Shown here: positions 44,856 to 52,931 of the stretch, one piece after another
Position numbering within the stretch: the first letter of the stretch is position 1
How the letters are laid out: every line of letters begins with the position of its first letter
Assembly (NCBI GenBank): GCA_017480225.1
Contig: JAFVBB010000010.1
Span: 184,748-248,747 of the forward strand
From: Bacteroidales bacterium
Lineage (GTDB): Bacteria; Bacteroidota; Bacteroidia; Bacteroidales; P3
Direction of reading: 5' to 3'
DNA length: 64,000 nucleotides
The notes under the pieces: generated by a model
Told to the model about the DNA's origin: nothing
Databases searched by the model: none
What the model saw: the letters and a program-made list of their open reading frames with translations, nothing else
Made by a program: the position numbers and the translations under genes

Positions 44856-45553
44856 GGGCAGAGGCGTTTGTATTCTTTCCGCGCACGTTTCATAAGGCGC
44901 TGGAAGCGGCGGTCGGCGTGCAGCCTGGCCACGGCGGCGCTGGCCGCCAGCCGCGCCGCGTCGACGTCGCTCTGCCAGTGGAACCCCGCAATGACGCGGC
45001 TCTGTCCGAACATGTAGCCGCGGGCCAGTATGGTGTCGGCGCGCTCAGGCGCCAGCTCGGTGAGCAGCAGCGCCGCGCTCCAGCCCAGGATGGTGTGGCC
45101 GGAGGGGTAGGAGCCGTTGTGGCGCAGCGCCTCCTCGTCGCCGGGGGCGATGGTCGGCTCGCCGAAGTAGACGTAGGGGCGCGTGCGGTTGTAGTGGTCC
45201 TTGGGCAGCTTGCCCACCTGGTCGGTGGTGAGCAGCCCCAGCAGCAGCATACGGTAGATGGCGGGCGTGGCCTCGGCCGAGAGCTCGAGCCCCACCGGCT
45301 CGCTGAACTCGCGGCATACCGTCTCCACGCTCCACACGGCGTCGCGCCGCGCAATGGCCAGCCGCGCGCTGTCGGCGCGCTCGGCCACGCCACGGCGGTA
45401 TTGCGCGCGGTCGTAGGCGAAAGCCGCCGAGGCGGTGTCGGGCGGCGGCGGCAGGAAACGGACGGCGTTGGGCATCTGCCGCGGCGTCAGCAGTGGCTCC
45501 TGCGCCAGGGCGGCCAGCGGCAGCAGCGCCAGCAGGAAAGCAATGTGTCTCAT
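44852..45553 (-). CDS. Class A acid phosphatase (PAP2 superfamily, PhoN-like)
   Basis: This is a periplasmic phosphomonoesterase of 233 residues with a signal peptide (LLALLPLAALA). The three PAP2 motifs are KDHYNRTRP, GSYPSGHT and SRVIAGFHWQSDVDAAR, which together mark class A bacterial nonspecific acid phosphatases. It overlaps the upstream DUF1232 gene and the downstream acyltransferase gene by 4 nt each, so the four genes form one operon. Its role is probably phosphate scavenging or lipid phosphate removal; the substrate cannot be read from the sequence. Confidence 0.92.
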   Translation of the reverse strand: MRHIAFLLALLPLAALAQEPLLTPRQMPNAVRFLPPPPDTASAAFAYDRAQYRRGVAERADSARLAIARRDAVWSVETVCREFSEPVGLELSAEATPAIYRMLLLGLLTTDQVGKLPKDHYNRTRPYVYFGEPTIAPGDEEALRHNGSYPSGHTILGWSAALLLTELAPERADTILARGYMFGQSRVIAGFHWQSDVDAARLAASAAVARLHADRRFQRLMKRARKEYKRLCP

Positions 45554-45942
45554 TCTTCTGTGTTGGTGTCGGATGGTTTGTCGGCAGGCATCAGCCGCTC
45601 GGTCTGGCGGCGGGCCTGCTCGTTGATGGCGGGGGTGAGGTTGCGCTGCACAGCCTTCAGGGCAAGGCTTATGGCCGCAATGTCGTCGGTGAGACCCAGC
45701 AGCGGAAGGAAGTCGGGCACCAGGTCGGCGGGCAGTATGAGGTAGCCCAGCGCGCCGATGATGACCGTCTTGTCCTTCAGCGGCACGTCGCCCGACTGCA
45801 GCACATAGTACAGCTGCAGCGCCGGGTAAAGCAGCGCCGACCCGGCCTTGGCGGCCACGCGCCGCAGCTTGCGCCAGAACGACTGCTCGTCGTAGTGACG
45901 GCCGTAGCGGTGGGCATTGTCGAGGGTGAACTTCTCAGCCAT
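45550..45942 (-). CDS. DUF1232 (YkvA-type) membrane protein
   Basis: This small protein of 130 residues carries the DUF1232 core DKTVIIGALGYLILPADLVPDFLPLLGLTDD, with the LPxDLxPD motif between two hydrophobic stretches. Family members are predicted membrane proteins with unknown role. It is the first gene of the operon. A GGCGGCACAATATTG motif at 45971-45985 on the minus strand lies about 30 nt upstream of the start, resembling motifs ahead of several other genes here. Confidence 0.85.
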   Translation of the reverse strand: MAEKFTLDNAHRYGRHYDEQSFWRKLRRVAAKAGSALLYPALQLYYVLQSGDVPLKDKTVIIGALGYLILPADLVPDFLPLLGLTDDIAAISLALKAVQRNLTPAINEQARRQTERLMPADKPSDTNTEE

Positions 45943-46040
45943 ACTTGGCTACACAACGCCGCCCGCAGGGCAATATTGTGCCGCCCGGCGAATAAAAAAG
46001 TGGCTGTGGCGCGGCGCCGCAGCCACGCGCCAGGACCGCC

Positions 46041-46133
46041 TGTTCTCCGATTGATGTCCGATTGTTCTTCGATTGTTCTCCGATACAAAATCGAAGAACA
46101 ATCGAAGAACAATCGGAGAACAATCGAAGAACA
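46041..46133. repeat. Family 2 element, copy 2 (inverted arrays, 4 + 4 units of 11 bp)
   Basis: All 93 bases are identical to copy 1: four TGTTCTCCGAT-type units, the ACAAA spacer and four ATCGAAGAACA-type units. A diverged tail to about 46210 continues the similarity (starting GACGG and including CTGATGC and TTTTCTG). It lies between the divergent DUF1232 and SDR genes. The rest of the gap, about 420 nt in all, holds the two promoters and no gene. Confidence 0.93.
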
Positions 46134-46332
46134 GACGGCCTTGACACGGGCCTGATGCCTTTTCTGACTGGTTCTGAATGGGTTGCAAAAACTCAACACT
46201 CATAACCACCTATCAATCAGCCTCTCAGCATCACCACCCTGCGCCCCTATCCTCCCCCGCTCCGCGGCGGGCGTCGCGGCTGGAAAAAAGCAGCCTTCCG
46301 CACATCACCCTGCCGGTGACGGTTTTTTTGCG

Positions 46333-46340
46333 TAACTTTG
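46333..46340 (+). promoter_or_regulatory. -7 box of the SDR gene
   Basis: TAACTTTG lies 24 nt upstream of the SDR start codon. No clear TTTG lies at the expected -33 distance. Confidence 0.55.
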
Positions 46341-46364
46341 CCGGGCTAACCAACAGTGAAGAAT

Positions 46365-47195
46365 ATGGATAAAAAGGTGATTCTCATCACAGGTGCAAGC
46401 AGCGGCATAGGCTACAGCACAGCCTTGGAGCTGGCGCGCCGCGGCCACACCGTCTACGCCGCCGCGCGGCGCACAGCCCTGATGGAGCCTCTCAAGGCCG
46501 AGGGCGTGACCCCCATGGGCATGGATGTGTGCGACGAGCAGTCGATGGCCGACGGCGTGGCGCGCGTGCTGCGCGAGCAGGGACGGATAGACGTGCTGGT
46601 GAACAACGCCGGCTTCGGCTACTTCGGCGCCGTGGAGACGGTGGCCATGGAGGAGGCCCGGCGCCAGCTGGAGGTGAACCTCTTCGGCCTGGCGCGGCTC
46701 TGCCAGCTGGTGCTGCCGTCGATGCGTGCCCAGGGCGCAGGGCGAATAGTGAACATCTCGTCGATAGCCGGGCGCATGGTGTTCCTGATGGGCGGCTGGT
46801 ACCACGTGTCGAAGTATTCGGTCGAGGCGCTGAGCGACGCCATGCGCCTGGAGCTTAAGCCATTCGGCATCGAGGTGTCGATGGTGGAGCCCGGGCCGAT
46901 AAAGACCGACTGGGGGCTGATCGCGGCCGACCACCTGCGCGAGTGCTCGCAAGGCACGGCTTACGAGGCGGCAGCCTCCAGCTGGTCGCAGTCGATGCAC
47001 AATGCCTACAGCGCCAACTGGTTCTCCGGGCCGCAGGCGGTCACCAAGGCCATAGTGCGCGCCGTGGAGAGCCGCCGCCCGCGGGCACGCTACCAGGCCG
47101 GGCGCTTCGCACGCACAGCCCTGGTGGCGAAAGCCCTGTTGCCCACCCGTGCCTACGACGCCATGGCGCGCCGCGTGGGCAGGATCAAACTTTAG
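46365..47195 (+). CDS. Short-chain dehydrogenase/reductase
   Basis: This is a classical SDR of 276 residues using NAD(P). The nucleotide motif is TGASSGIGYS, with NNAGFG in the middle, catalytic Ser in NISSIAGR and the Tyr/Lys pair in YHVSKYSVEAL, then PGPIKTDW. An Arg pair after the second strand (AARRTAL) suggests NADPH. The substrate is unknown. The ATG at 46365 is preferred to a GTG 9 nt upstream. It converges with the PlsC-like gene, overlapping its stop by 4 nt. Confidence 0.9.
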   Translation: MDKKVILITGASSGIGYSTALELARRGHTVYAAARRTALMEPLKAEGVTPMGMDVCDEQSMADGVARVLREQGRIDVLVNNAGFGYFGAVETVAMEEARRQLEVNLFGLARLCQLVLPSMRAQGAGRIVNISSIAGRMVFLMGGWYHVSKYSVEALSDAMRLELKPFGIEVSMVEPGPIKTDWGLIAADHLRECSQGTAYEAAASSWSQSMHNAYSANWFSGPQAVTKAIVRAVESRRPRARYQAGRFARTALVAKALLPTRAYDAMARRVGRIKL

Positions 47196-48757
47196 TCGTC
47201 GCGGCCCATCAGCCCCGACATGAGCCGCTGCAGCTGCTCGGCCACGTCGCGCTTGGCCTCGCGCGGCGGCAGCGCCGGGTTGTACCGCACCGGGCTGCCG
47301 ATGCTGAAGGTGCGGCGGCGGTGGTCGCTGTAGATGGGGTAGAAGAGCAGGCTGCGGCCTGTGGCGTCGTGGTAGAGTTTGCCAATGTGGGCAAACCCCG
47401 TGTAGAGGTTGCGCAGGCCGGCCTCCGGGTCGTCGGCCAGCCGCTTTGGTTTTTCGGGGAAGAGCAGCAGGTTGTCGCCCTCTTCCAGCGCCTGCAGGCT
47501 GAGGTCGAAGGTGGTGGTCGCGTCGCGCGAGTTGCCCCGCACCACGGGTATGGGGCGGAACGAGAGCAGCAGCCTCACCACCATCCTGGCAAACGCCCTG
47601 TAGAGCCAGCGCGCGGCCTTGCGCCCCAGCAGCCGCTTCACCCACGGAAAGCTCAACTCAATCTCGCGCGCGGCCATTGCCTCGTCGAGCATACGGTTGT
47701 GTATCCATGGGCGAAAATAGGTTGGCAGGTAGAGGGCGGCCACAATGGGGCCGTAGAGGAAGCCGTGGTTGCAGACGAAGACCGAGGGGTAGTCGGCGGT
47801 GCGCAGGTTCTCGCGGCCAACGATTTTGTGCAGGAAGAAGGGCATTGCCAGCCAGCACAGCAGTCGCGAGCCGAAGGGAGCCTTCTTGCCGAGCAGACGC
47901 TGCAGGTTGGCCTTCATGCGCTCGTTTGAGGTGCGCGCCTGCAGGTAGTGGGTCAGCCGCTCGCGGTTGTGGCGGTCGAGCGGGTTGCGAAGGGCGAAAT
48001 AGAAGGCCACCAGCATGAGCAGCACCGGCAGTTGCATCATCGTCACCTCCACGATGCGCGGAGCGCTGCCCTGCTGCAGCCATGGGTTGCCCCAGAGCCA
48101 CACGGCCATGACCAGCATCGTCACACCGCCCGACACCAGCGACGACCGCCTGCCCAGCTGCGACATGCCCCGCTCCACCGCCTTGTCGCCGCCGGGCTCG
48201 CCCGACAGGCGTCCCACGGCCGTGAAGTCCTCGGCCAGCTGAATCAGCCCGGCACCGGTGAGCACAATGCCGTAGAGCCACACTATGCTCCACACCAGGC
48301 CGCCCACAGCCGAGCCGGTGGTGAGCAGGAAGATGTCGCCCAGCACCCACACCGCCGCGCCCACCGCGAACTCGGCAAGCGCCATGCCCGACCAGCGCCC
48401 CCTGACATGGCGCGCAAAGAGCCCGCCGGCAAGCGTCATCAGCAGCAGCGTGCCGGCAAGCACCAGGTAGCGCAGCCACCGGTCAACGTCGCCCATGAGC
48501 AGCAGCTCGTGGCAGAAGAACATGGTCACACCGAGCTCCATGGCCGCCCTGGCGTAGAGGCTCATCCGCGAGAACATGCGGTAGGCCGCCAGCCCGGCCA
48601 GTGGGTCGTCGGCGGAGGAAGGCCGCAGGCCAGCGGCCACAAACATAAAAGCATAGCAGGCAAAAGCGCCCACAAACGGATTGCCCAGCAGGAAATCGGC
48701 CAAGGCCATGCTGCCAAGCAGTGCGAACAGGTGCAAGGAGATTATCGGATTACGCAT
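47192..48757 (-). CDS. Multi-pass membrane protein with C-terminal PlsC-type acyltransferase domain
   Basis: This is a 521-residue fusion. Residues about 1-255 hold roughly eight hydrophobic segments. Residues about 300-515 resemble lysophospholipid acyltransferases (PlsC) with VCNHGFLYGP, SFRPIPVVRG and LLLFPEKPKRL. The usual NHxxxxD catalytic motif is NHGFLYG here, so the Asp is replaced by Gly and activity is uncertain. It would act at the inner membrane on glycerolipid or a related acceptor. It starts 4 nt after the hydE stop, as the last gene of a four-gene operon. Confidence 0.8.
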   Translation of the reverse strand: MRNPIISLHLFALLGSMALADFLLGNPFVGAFACYAFMFVAAGLRPSSADDPLAGLAAYRMFSRMSLYARAAMELGVTMFFCHELLLMGDVDRWLRYLVLAGTLLLMTLAGGLFARHVRGRWSGMALAEFAVGAAVWVLGDIFLLTTGSAVGGLVWSIVWLYGIVLTGAGLIQLAEDFTAVGRLSGEPGGDKAVERGMSQLGRRSSLVSGGVTMLVMAVWLWGNPWLQQGSAPRIVEVTMMQLPVLLMLVAFYFALRNPLDRHNRERLTHYLQARTSNERMKANLQRLLGKKAPFGSRLLCWLAMPFFLHKIVGRENLRTADYPSVFVCNHGFLYGPIVAALYLPTYFRPWIHNRMLDEAMAAREIELSFPWVKRLLGRKAARWLYRAFARMVVRLLLSFRPIPVVRGNSRDATTTFDLSLQALEEGDNLLLFPEKPKRLADDPEAGLRNLYTGFAHIGKLYHDATGRSLLFYPIYSDHRRRTFSIGSPVRYNPALPPREAKRDVAEQLQRLMSGLMGRDD

Positions 48758-48761
48758 ACAG

Positions 48762-49781
48762 TCAGGTGTTGCTATTTATTCCTACGTGGTCGCCGCGCTC
48801 TGACGGCACCTCGTAGCCCAGGGCCTCCATCCTGGCACGCAGGTCTGCGGCGCTTTCGGCAGCCTCCATGCCAGTGGAGAGTTTGTTGTTGTAGATTGAA
48901 TACAGCGAGCGCGTGGCCGCCGGTGAAAGGTTGGGCATCACAACGTTGGCGCCAGCCCTCACAGCCCGCTCGCGCCCGTCGGGGGCCATTGTGCCCAGGG
49001 CTGAGGTGGCTGGAAGCAGCACATCGGGCAGCAACAGGCGGATGACGGCCAGCAGCCTAACGGTAGCCTCGACGCTGCCAGCCCGGCGATTGGCGAAGGG
49101 AGTGCCGGCGGCCGGTATGAACGGGCCGATGCCAACCATCTCTGGCCGGAAGTCGGCAAGGAAGCGCAGGTCGTCCATCACGGTGGCAAGCGTCTGCCCT
49201 GGCGAGCCCACCATGAAGCCGCAGCCCACCTGATAGCCCAGCTCGCGCAGCCATCGCAGGCACTGCATACGATTGTCGAAGCTCATCGATGCCGGGTGCA
49301 GGGTGGCGTAGTGGCGGCGGTTGGCCGTCTCATGGCGCAGCAGGTAGCGGTCGGCCCCGGCCTTGCGCAGCAGCTCGTAGCTCGCACGGCTTCGCTCACC
49401 GAGCGAGAGGGTCACCGCGCAGTCGGGGAACTCGCGCTTTATCTCCGCCACGAGGGCGCAGAGCCGGGCGTCGTCGAACCAGGCGTCCTCGCCGCCCTGC
49501 AGCACGAAGGTGCGGAAGCCCAGCCTGTAGCCCTCGCGGCAGCACCCCACTATGTCGGCCTGCGACAAGCGGTAGCGGCGCGTCAGGTCGTTGTCGCGGC
49601 GTATGCCACAGTAGAGGCAGTTGTTGCGGCAGTGGTTGCTCACCTCTATCAGGCCGCGCATGAAGACACGCCGCCCATACACGCGGTCGCGCACCGCAGC
49701 CGCCTCGGCGTAGAGCGCGTCGACGGCGGCGGGGTCGGACGTGGTGAGCAGCCGCTCAATATCACTTAATGACATACTCAT
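48762..49781 (-). CDS. hydE: [FeFe]-hydrogenase maturase HydE (radical SAM)
   Basis: HydE is a radical S-adenosylmethionine enzyme needed to build the dithiomethylamine-bridged diiron site of [FeFe]-hydrogenase. The 339-residue product has the cluster motif CRNNCLYC (CxxxCxxC), followed by GIRRDN, the GGED motif in FVLQGGEDAW, the substrate-region LRHETAN, and GFMVGSPGQT, all HydE features that distinguish it from BioB. No hydrogenase, hydF or hydG lies in the window. The first ATG (49781) overlaps the upstream gene by 20 nt; an ATG 6 nt later is also possible. Confidence 0.87.
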   Translation of the reverse strand: MSMSLSDIERLLTTSDPAAVDALYAEAAAVRDRVYGRRVFMRGLIEVSNHCRNNCLYCGIRRDNDLTRRYRLSQADIVGCCREGYRLGFRTFVLQGGEDAWFDDARLCALVAEIKREFPDCAVTLSLGERSRASYELLRKAGADRYLLRHETANRRHYATLHPASMSFDNRMQCLRWLRELGYQVGCGFMVGSPGQTLATVMDDLRFLADFRPEMVGIGPFIPAAGTPFANRRAGSVEATVRLLAVIRLLLPDVLLPATSALGTMAPDGRERAVRAGANVVMPNLSPAATRSLYSIYNNKLSTGMEAAESAADLRARMEALGYEVPSERGDHVGINSNT

Positions 49782-51162
49782 ACACCGAGTCGCGTTCCTG
49801 ATCCTTGTAGACGGGAAGTATCTTGATGTGCGTGCCGCGCGAAAGGTTGATGGGACCCATGTAGATGGCGCTGCGGCGCGTGGGGGTGGAGAGGTCGGTG
49901 GTGTAGAAGATGTAGGTGTTAGGCACCTCGGTGGTTATGGCCACGTTGGCCACGTGGTCGTCCACACGCCTGGCCGTGAACGACGGGGTGAACGACCCCT
50001 CGCAGTAGGTGTAGCCCTTCACGCCGAGGCGGTCTTTCTGGTCCTCAACCCTGCGGCGGAAGCGCGTCCAGTCCTTGTTGTCGCGACCGCTCCACAGGCA
50101 CTCGCCCACAGCCAGCATACGCGGCAGCAGCATGTACTCGGCCTGACGGTCGGAGTCCATGCGTGCGGTCGACATGCGGCAGAGGCCACCGAGGATGTTT
50201 GCCTCCACGTGGCTGTTGGTGCCCAGCGGCGCAGGCTCGTAGCTATAGGTGGTGTGGAGGGTGGTCAGGCCCGGCTCCGCGCCGGGCTGGTAGCGCGGGT
50301 CGGCCTGGTAGACGGCCAGGTCGAAGCACCCGGCAGGGCTCATCACCACACGCATACCGGCGCGTGCCGAGTCGAGGCCGCCGCGCTGCGTGAGGCACAC
50401 CTGGGGCAGCGAGGCCGCGTCGCACCCGAAGAGGGCGAGCATGGCACTGTCGGCCAGGCTGTCGCAGAGCATGGGCACCACGCCTACATGGCGCTCGGCG
50501 GCATAGGCGGCCAGCGACTGGAGCTCGGCCTCGCTGTAGGCCGCGTCGGCCGAAGGCAGGTTGAGCCACAGCCGGTTCATCTTGTAGGCCGAGGCCACGT
50601 CGACCCATCGCTTGATGGTCTTCGTGCTGAAGGCCAGGTGCGACGCGTCGAGCTGCAGTCCGCGCCAGCCGAAGCGCGGGCGGTCGAGCACCGTGCACTC
50701 CGGCAGCGATATGGCCGAATAGCTGGTCACCGTCACGTCGGGCGGCAGCATCTGCAGCAGCGACTGGAAGCCATAGAAGAGGCCGCGCTCGGTGTTGGCG
50801 CGCAGCGTGACACCGCCGGAGCGCACCTCGAGCAGGTAGCCCTCGTCGGCAAGCTCGGGGTTCACGGTGTCGTAGAGGGCAAGGGCTATGTCGCTGCTGC
50901 GCGATGCGGGCACCAGCCGGGGGCGCATCTTCGAGTGGCGCAGCGACTGCATGATGTAGCGCACCGTGGCCGAGTTCTGCCCCACCCCGACCACGCTCAC
51001 ACGCGGGCTGGAGCGCAGCGTGAACGAGCCCTCGCGCTGCACCTCGAACAGCGGCTCGGGCACGATGGAGAGCTCGCGCACCGACCCCTTGCGGCCGCAC
51101 GAGGCCGCCGCCAGCGCCGCCGCCAGGAGCAGCAGCAGGCCAATTCTTCTCGTCGTTGTCAT
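49762..51162 (-). CDS. GH20-like lipoprotein with the catalytic core missing
   Basis: This 466-residue lipoprotein (signal ends AAASC) has the layout of glycoside hydrolase family 20: an N-terminal GH20b-like domain to about residue 150, PRFGWRGLQLDASHLAFS starting the barrel, KMNRLWLNL, and then a C-terminal barrel part (MSPAGCFDLAVYQADP, EYMLLPRMLAVGECLWSG, KDWTRFRRRVEDQKDRLGVKGY). Only about 50 residues link these, where active enzymes have well over 100 including the catalytic Asp-Glu (GGDE); no such pair is present. The last 65 residues are a CHB_HEX_C-type module (IFYTTDLSTPTRRS). It is probably an inactive glycan-binding derivative. Confidence 0.8.
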   Translation of the reverse strand: MTTTRRIGLLLLLAAALAAASCGRKGSVRELSIVPEPLFEVQREGSFTLRSSPRVSVVGVGQNSATVRYIMQSLRHSKMRPRLVPASRSSDIALALYDTVNPELADEGYLLEVRSGGVTLRANTERGLFYGFQSLLQMLPPDVTVTSYSAISLPECTVLDRPRFGWRGLQLDASHLAFSTKTIKRWVDVASAYKMNRLWLNLPSADAAYSEAELQSLAAYAAERHVGVVPMLCDSLADSAMLALFGCDAASLPQVCLTQRGGLDSARAGMRVVMSPAGCFDLAVYQADPRYQPGAEPGLTTLHTTYSYEPAPLGTNSHVEANILGGLCRMSTARMDSDRQAEYMLLPRMLAVGECLWSGRDNKDWTRFRRRVEDQKDRLGVKGYTYCEGSFTPSFTARRVDDHVANVAITTEVPNTYIFYTTDLSTPTRRSAIYMGPINLSRGTHIKILPVYKDQERDSVYEYVIK

Positions 51163-51189
51163 GCCTGCATTAACGCCGCAGGCCGCGCT

Positions 51190-51876
51190 TTATTGTGGCA
51201 GGGCGCGCAAGAGGTCGTCCTTGTGCTCCTTGCTCACGCGGAAACTTTCGCGCGCCTTGACCACCGCCCGGCGGCGCACCCATGGCTGCAGGCTGTCGAC
51301 CACGGGGCGCGCGGCGTCCCACTGCTTGGCCAGCGCCGTGGCGAAATACCAGGCCTGCATCATGCGCACGTAGTACTCCTCGCGGTCCAGCCCGGCCACC
51401 CACTGCAGCTGCTCCGGGCTGAAAAGGTCGTCGAGGAAATAGGCCTCGAGCACCCCGATGCCGAAGCGCACCGAGTACGGCCATTGGGACTGCATCCAGC
51501 GGCGCACGTGCGCCAGCGTGGTCTCCGGCCGCGAGGCCAGCACGCGGGGGCGCAGGCAGTCGCAGGTGGCCCAGTTGTTGATGTGCGGCAGCAGGCTGTC
51601 AACCATCTCTATGCAGCGGTCGTAGTCCTTCACGCGACTCACCAGCACGGCGTGGATCTGGTTCTCCTCGAAGTAGAGGTGTGGCAGGCTGGCGAGGAAC
51701 GGGGCGGAGCGGGGCTCCACCTCGAGGGCCAGCCTCCTCACCTGCGGCATCCGCACCCCGATGACACTGGAGCCGTCGCCGACGGGCACCACGCGCCTGA
51801 TGAACCCTGTGTAGTCCTCGTCGCGCATGGCCAGCAGGCGCTGCCTCACCTCGGTCACTATTTCTGTCTTTTCCAT
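51190..51876 (-). CDS. DNA alkylation repair protein (AlkD-type HEAT-repeat glycosylase)
   Basis: This 228-residue all-helical protein belongs to the DNA alkylation repair family (AlkD/COG4912), whose members remove bulky or cationic alkylated bases. Family landmarks are VIGVRMPQVRRLA near residue 40, FEENQIHAVLVSRVKD, INNWATCDCL (the NxxxCD region) and VRFGIGVLEAYFL. The ATG at 51876 is chosen; the frame continues upstream into repeat copy 3. It is the first gene of the operon that continues with the GH20-like gene after 27 nt. Confidence 0.88.
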   Translation of the reverse strand: MEKTEIVTEVRQRLLAMRDEDYTGFIRRVVPVGDGSSVIGVRMPQVRRLALEVEPRSAPFLASLPHLYFEENQIHAVLVSRVKDYDRCIEMVDSLLPHINNWATCDCLRPRVLASRPETTLAHVRRWMQSQWPYSVRFGIGVLEAYFLDDLFSPEQLQWVAGLDREEYYVRMMQAWYFATALAKQWDAARPVVDSLQPWVRRRAVVKARESFRVSKEHKDDLLRALPQ

Positions 51877-51925
51877 TGTCTTAAACTTGGTCTCCAGCCG
51901 CGGCCAACAAGCGTCCAGGGCCGGT

Positions 51926-52018
51926 TGTTCTGCGATTGATGTCCGACTGTTCTCCGATTGTTCTTCGATTGCTAATCGAAGAACAATCGAAGAACAATCG
52001 GAGAACAATCGAAGAACA
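51926..52018. repeat. Family 2 element, copy 3 (inverted arrays, 4 + 4 units of 11 bp)
   Basis: The left array is TGTTCTGCGAT, TGATGTCCGAC, TGTTCTCCGAT, TGTTCTTCGAT; the spacer is TGCTA; the right array is identical to copies 1 and 2. Unit number, unit length and the 5-nt spacer length are kept although left units and spacer have changed. It lies upstream of the alkylation repair gene and after the nitroreductase stop, both on the minus strand. The tail of copies 1 and 2 is not clearly present. Confidence 0.92.
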
Positions 52019-52068
52019 GACGGTGTTTATACGGCGTCAATGCCCCTTGCGGGGTGGCCGCTGGAGCC

Positions 52069-52743
52069 TCAACCGGCCCAGGTGAAGTTGCCCTCGCCCG
52101 CGCCAAGCTCGAAGTGCAGCTTCACGATGCCAAGGTCGAGCTTGAGGTAGGAGCCGACGAGGCTGAAGCGCGTCTCGGCCTTCACCTTCGAGCCCGGCAG
52201 CAGGGTGAAGTGGAACTTCTGCATGTTCATGGCGGTGGGCGCCAGCATGGCGGCCTCGAGGCCACGGTTGAACCACCCGGGCACCTCGCCCTCGGCGGAG
52301 AAGAACTGCGAGGCGGGCTTCATTGGGTGCTGCGTGCCCTGGGTGATGCCGTAGCCGAGGGCCACGACGCCCAGCAGCACCTCGCCCTGGGCCACGGTGT
52401 AGCAGCCGGGCTGCTTCTTGAAGGTGAGCCCCACCCAGCAGCTGTTGAGCCCCAGCGTCTGCGCCAGGAGCACGATGCGCTCGCCGTAGTAGCCTGCGGC
52501 CTCGTCGCTTCCGCGCGGGCACACCACGGCCATGTAGTTGGCCACGCCGCTGAACTTGCCGTACTTGGCCAGGCCGCCGCTGAAGGCCTGCGGCTCATCG
52601 GCCACCAGTTGCAGGTGCAGGCCGCCCTCGCGGTTGGCCTGGGCAATGGCCTCGCGCAGGCATTCCAGCTTGGCGGGCTCGATTGGGTCGGGTCTGTACT
52701 GCCTCACCGAGTGGCGGGCAGCGATGGCTTCTTGCAGTGTCAT
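52069..52743 (-). CDS. Nitroreductase family protein
   Basis: This is an FMN-dependent oxidoreductase of 224 residues. The N terminus LQEAIAARHSVRQYRPDPIE is the standard FMN-binding opening of nitroreductases. A middle region with LLAQTLGLNSCWVGLTF and a later MLAPTAMNMQKFHF (the APTAxNxQ type) complete the fold. The order of these two blocks resembles the nitroreductase subfamily found in anaerobes. The physiological substrate is unknown. The start at 52743 is supported by a promoter 31 nt upstream. Confidence 0.87.
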   Translation of the reverse strand: MTLQEAIAARHSVRQYRPDPIEPAKLECLREAIAQANREGGLHLQLVADEPQAFSGGLAKYGKFSGVANYMAVVCPRGSDEAAGYYGERIVLLAQTLGLNSCWVGLTFKKQPGCYTVAQGEVLLGVVALGYGITQGTQHPMKPASQFFSAEGEVPGWFNRGLEAAMLAPTAMNMQKFHFTLLPGSKVKAETRFSLVGSYLKLDLGIVKLHFELGAGEGNFTWAG

Positions 52744-52773
52744 TGTCGATGTGTGTGTTTGTTGTTTGCGGCG

Positions 52774-52805
52774 CAAAAATACCACTTTTCCGCAAAGCGG
52801 CCAAA
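52774..52805 (-). promoter_or_regulatory. Promoter of the nitroreductase gene
   Basis: On the minus strand TTTG (52805-52802), a 20-nt spacer and TATTTTTG (52781-52774) match the Bacteroidetes consensus. Confidence 0.7.
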
Positions 52806-52931
52806 ACTACTGCACAACAAAGTGTGCGGCAGCGCGTTACGATGGCACGGCGGCAAGTTTTTCGGCCTTCGCATACGAAAACGGAGGCTTTGTCGTTGTA
52901 GAGGTCGACAAACAACAAACCGACAGCGACG

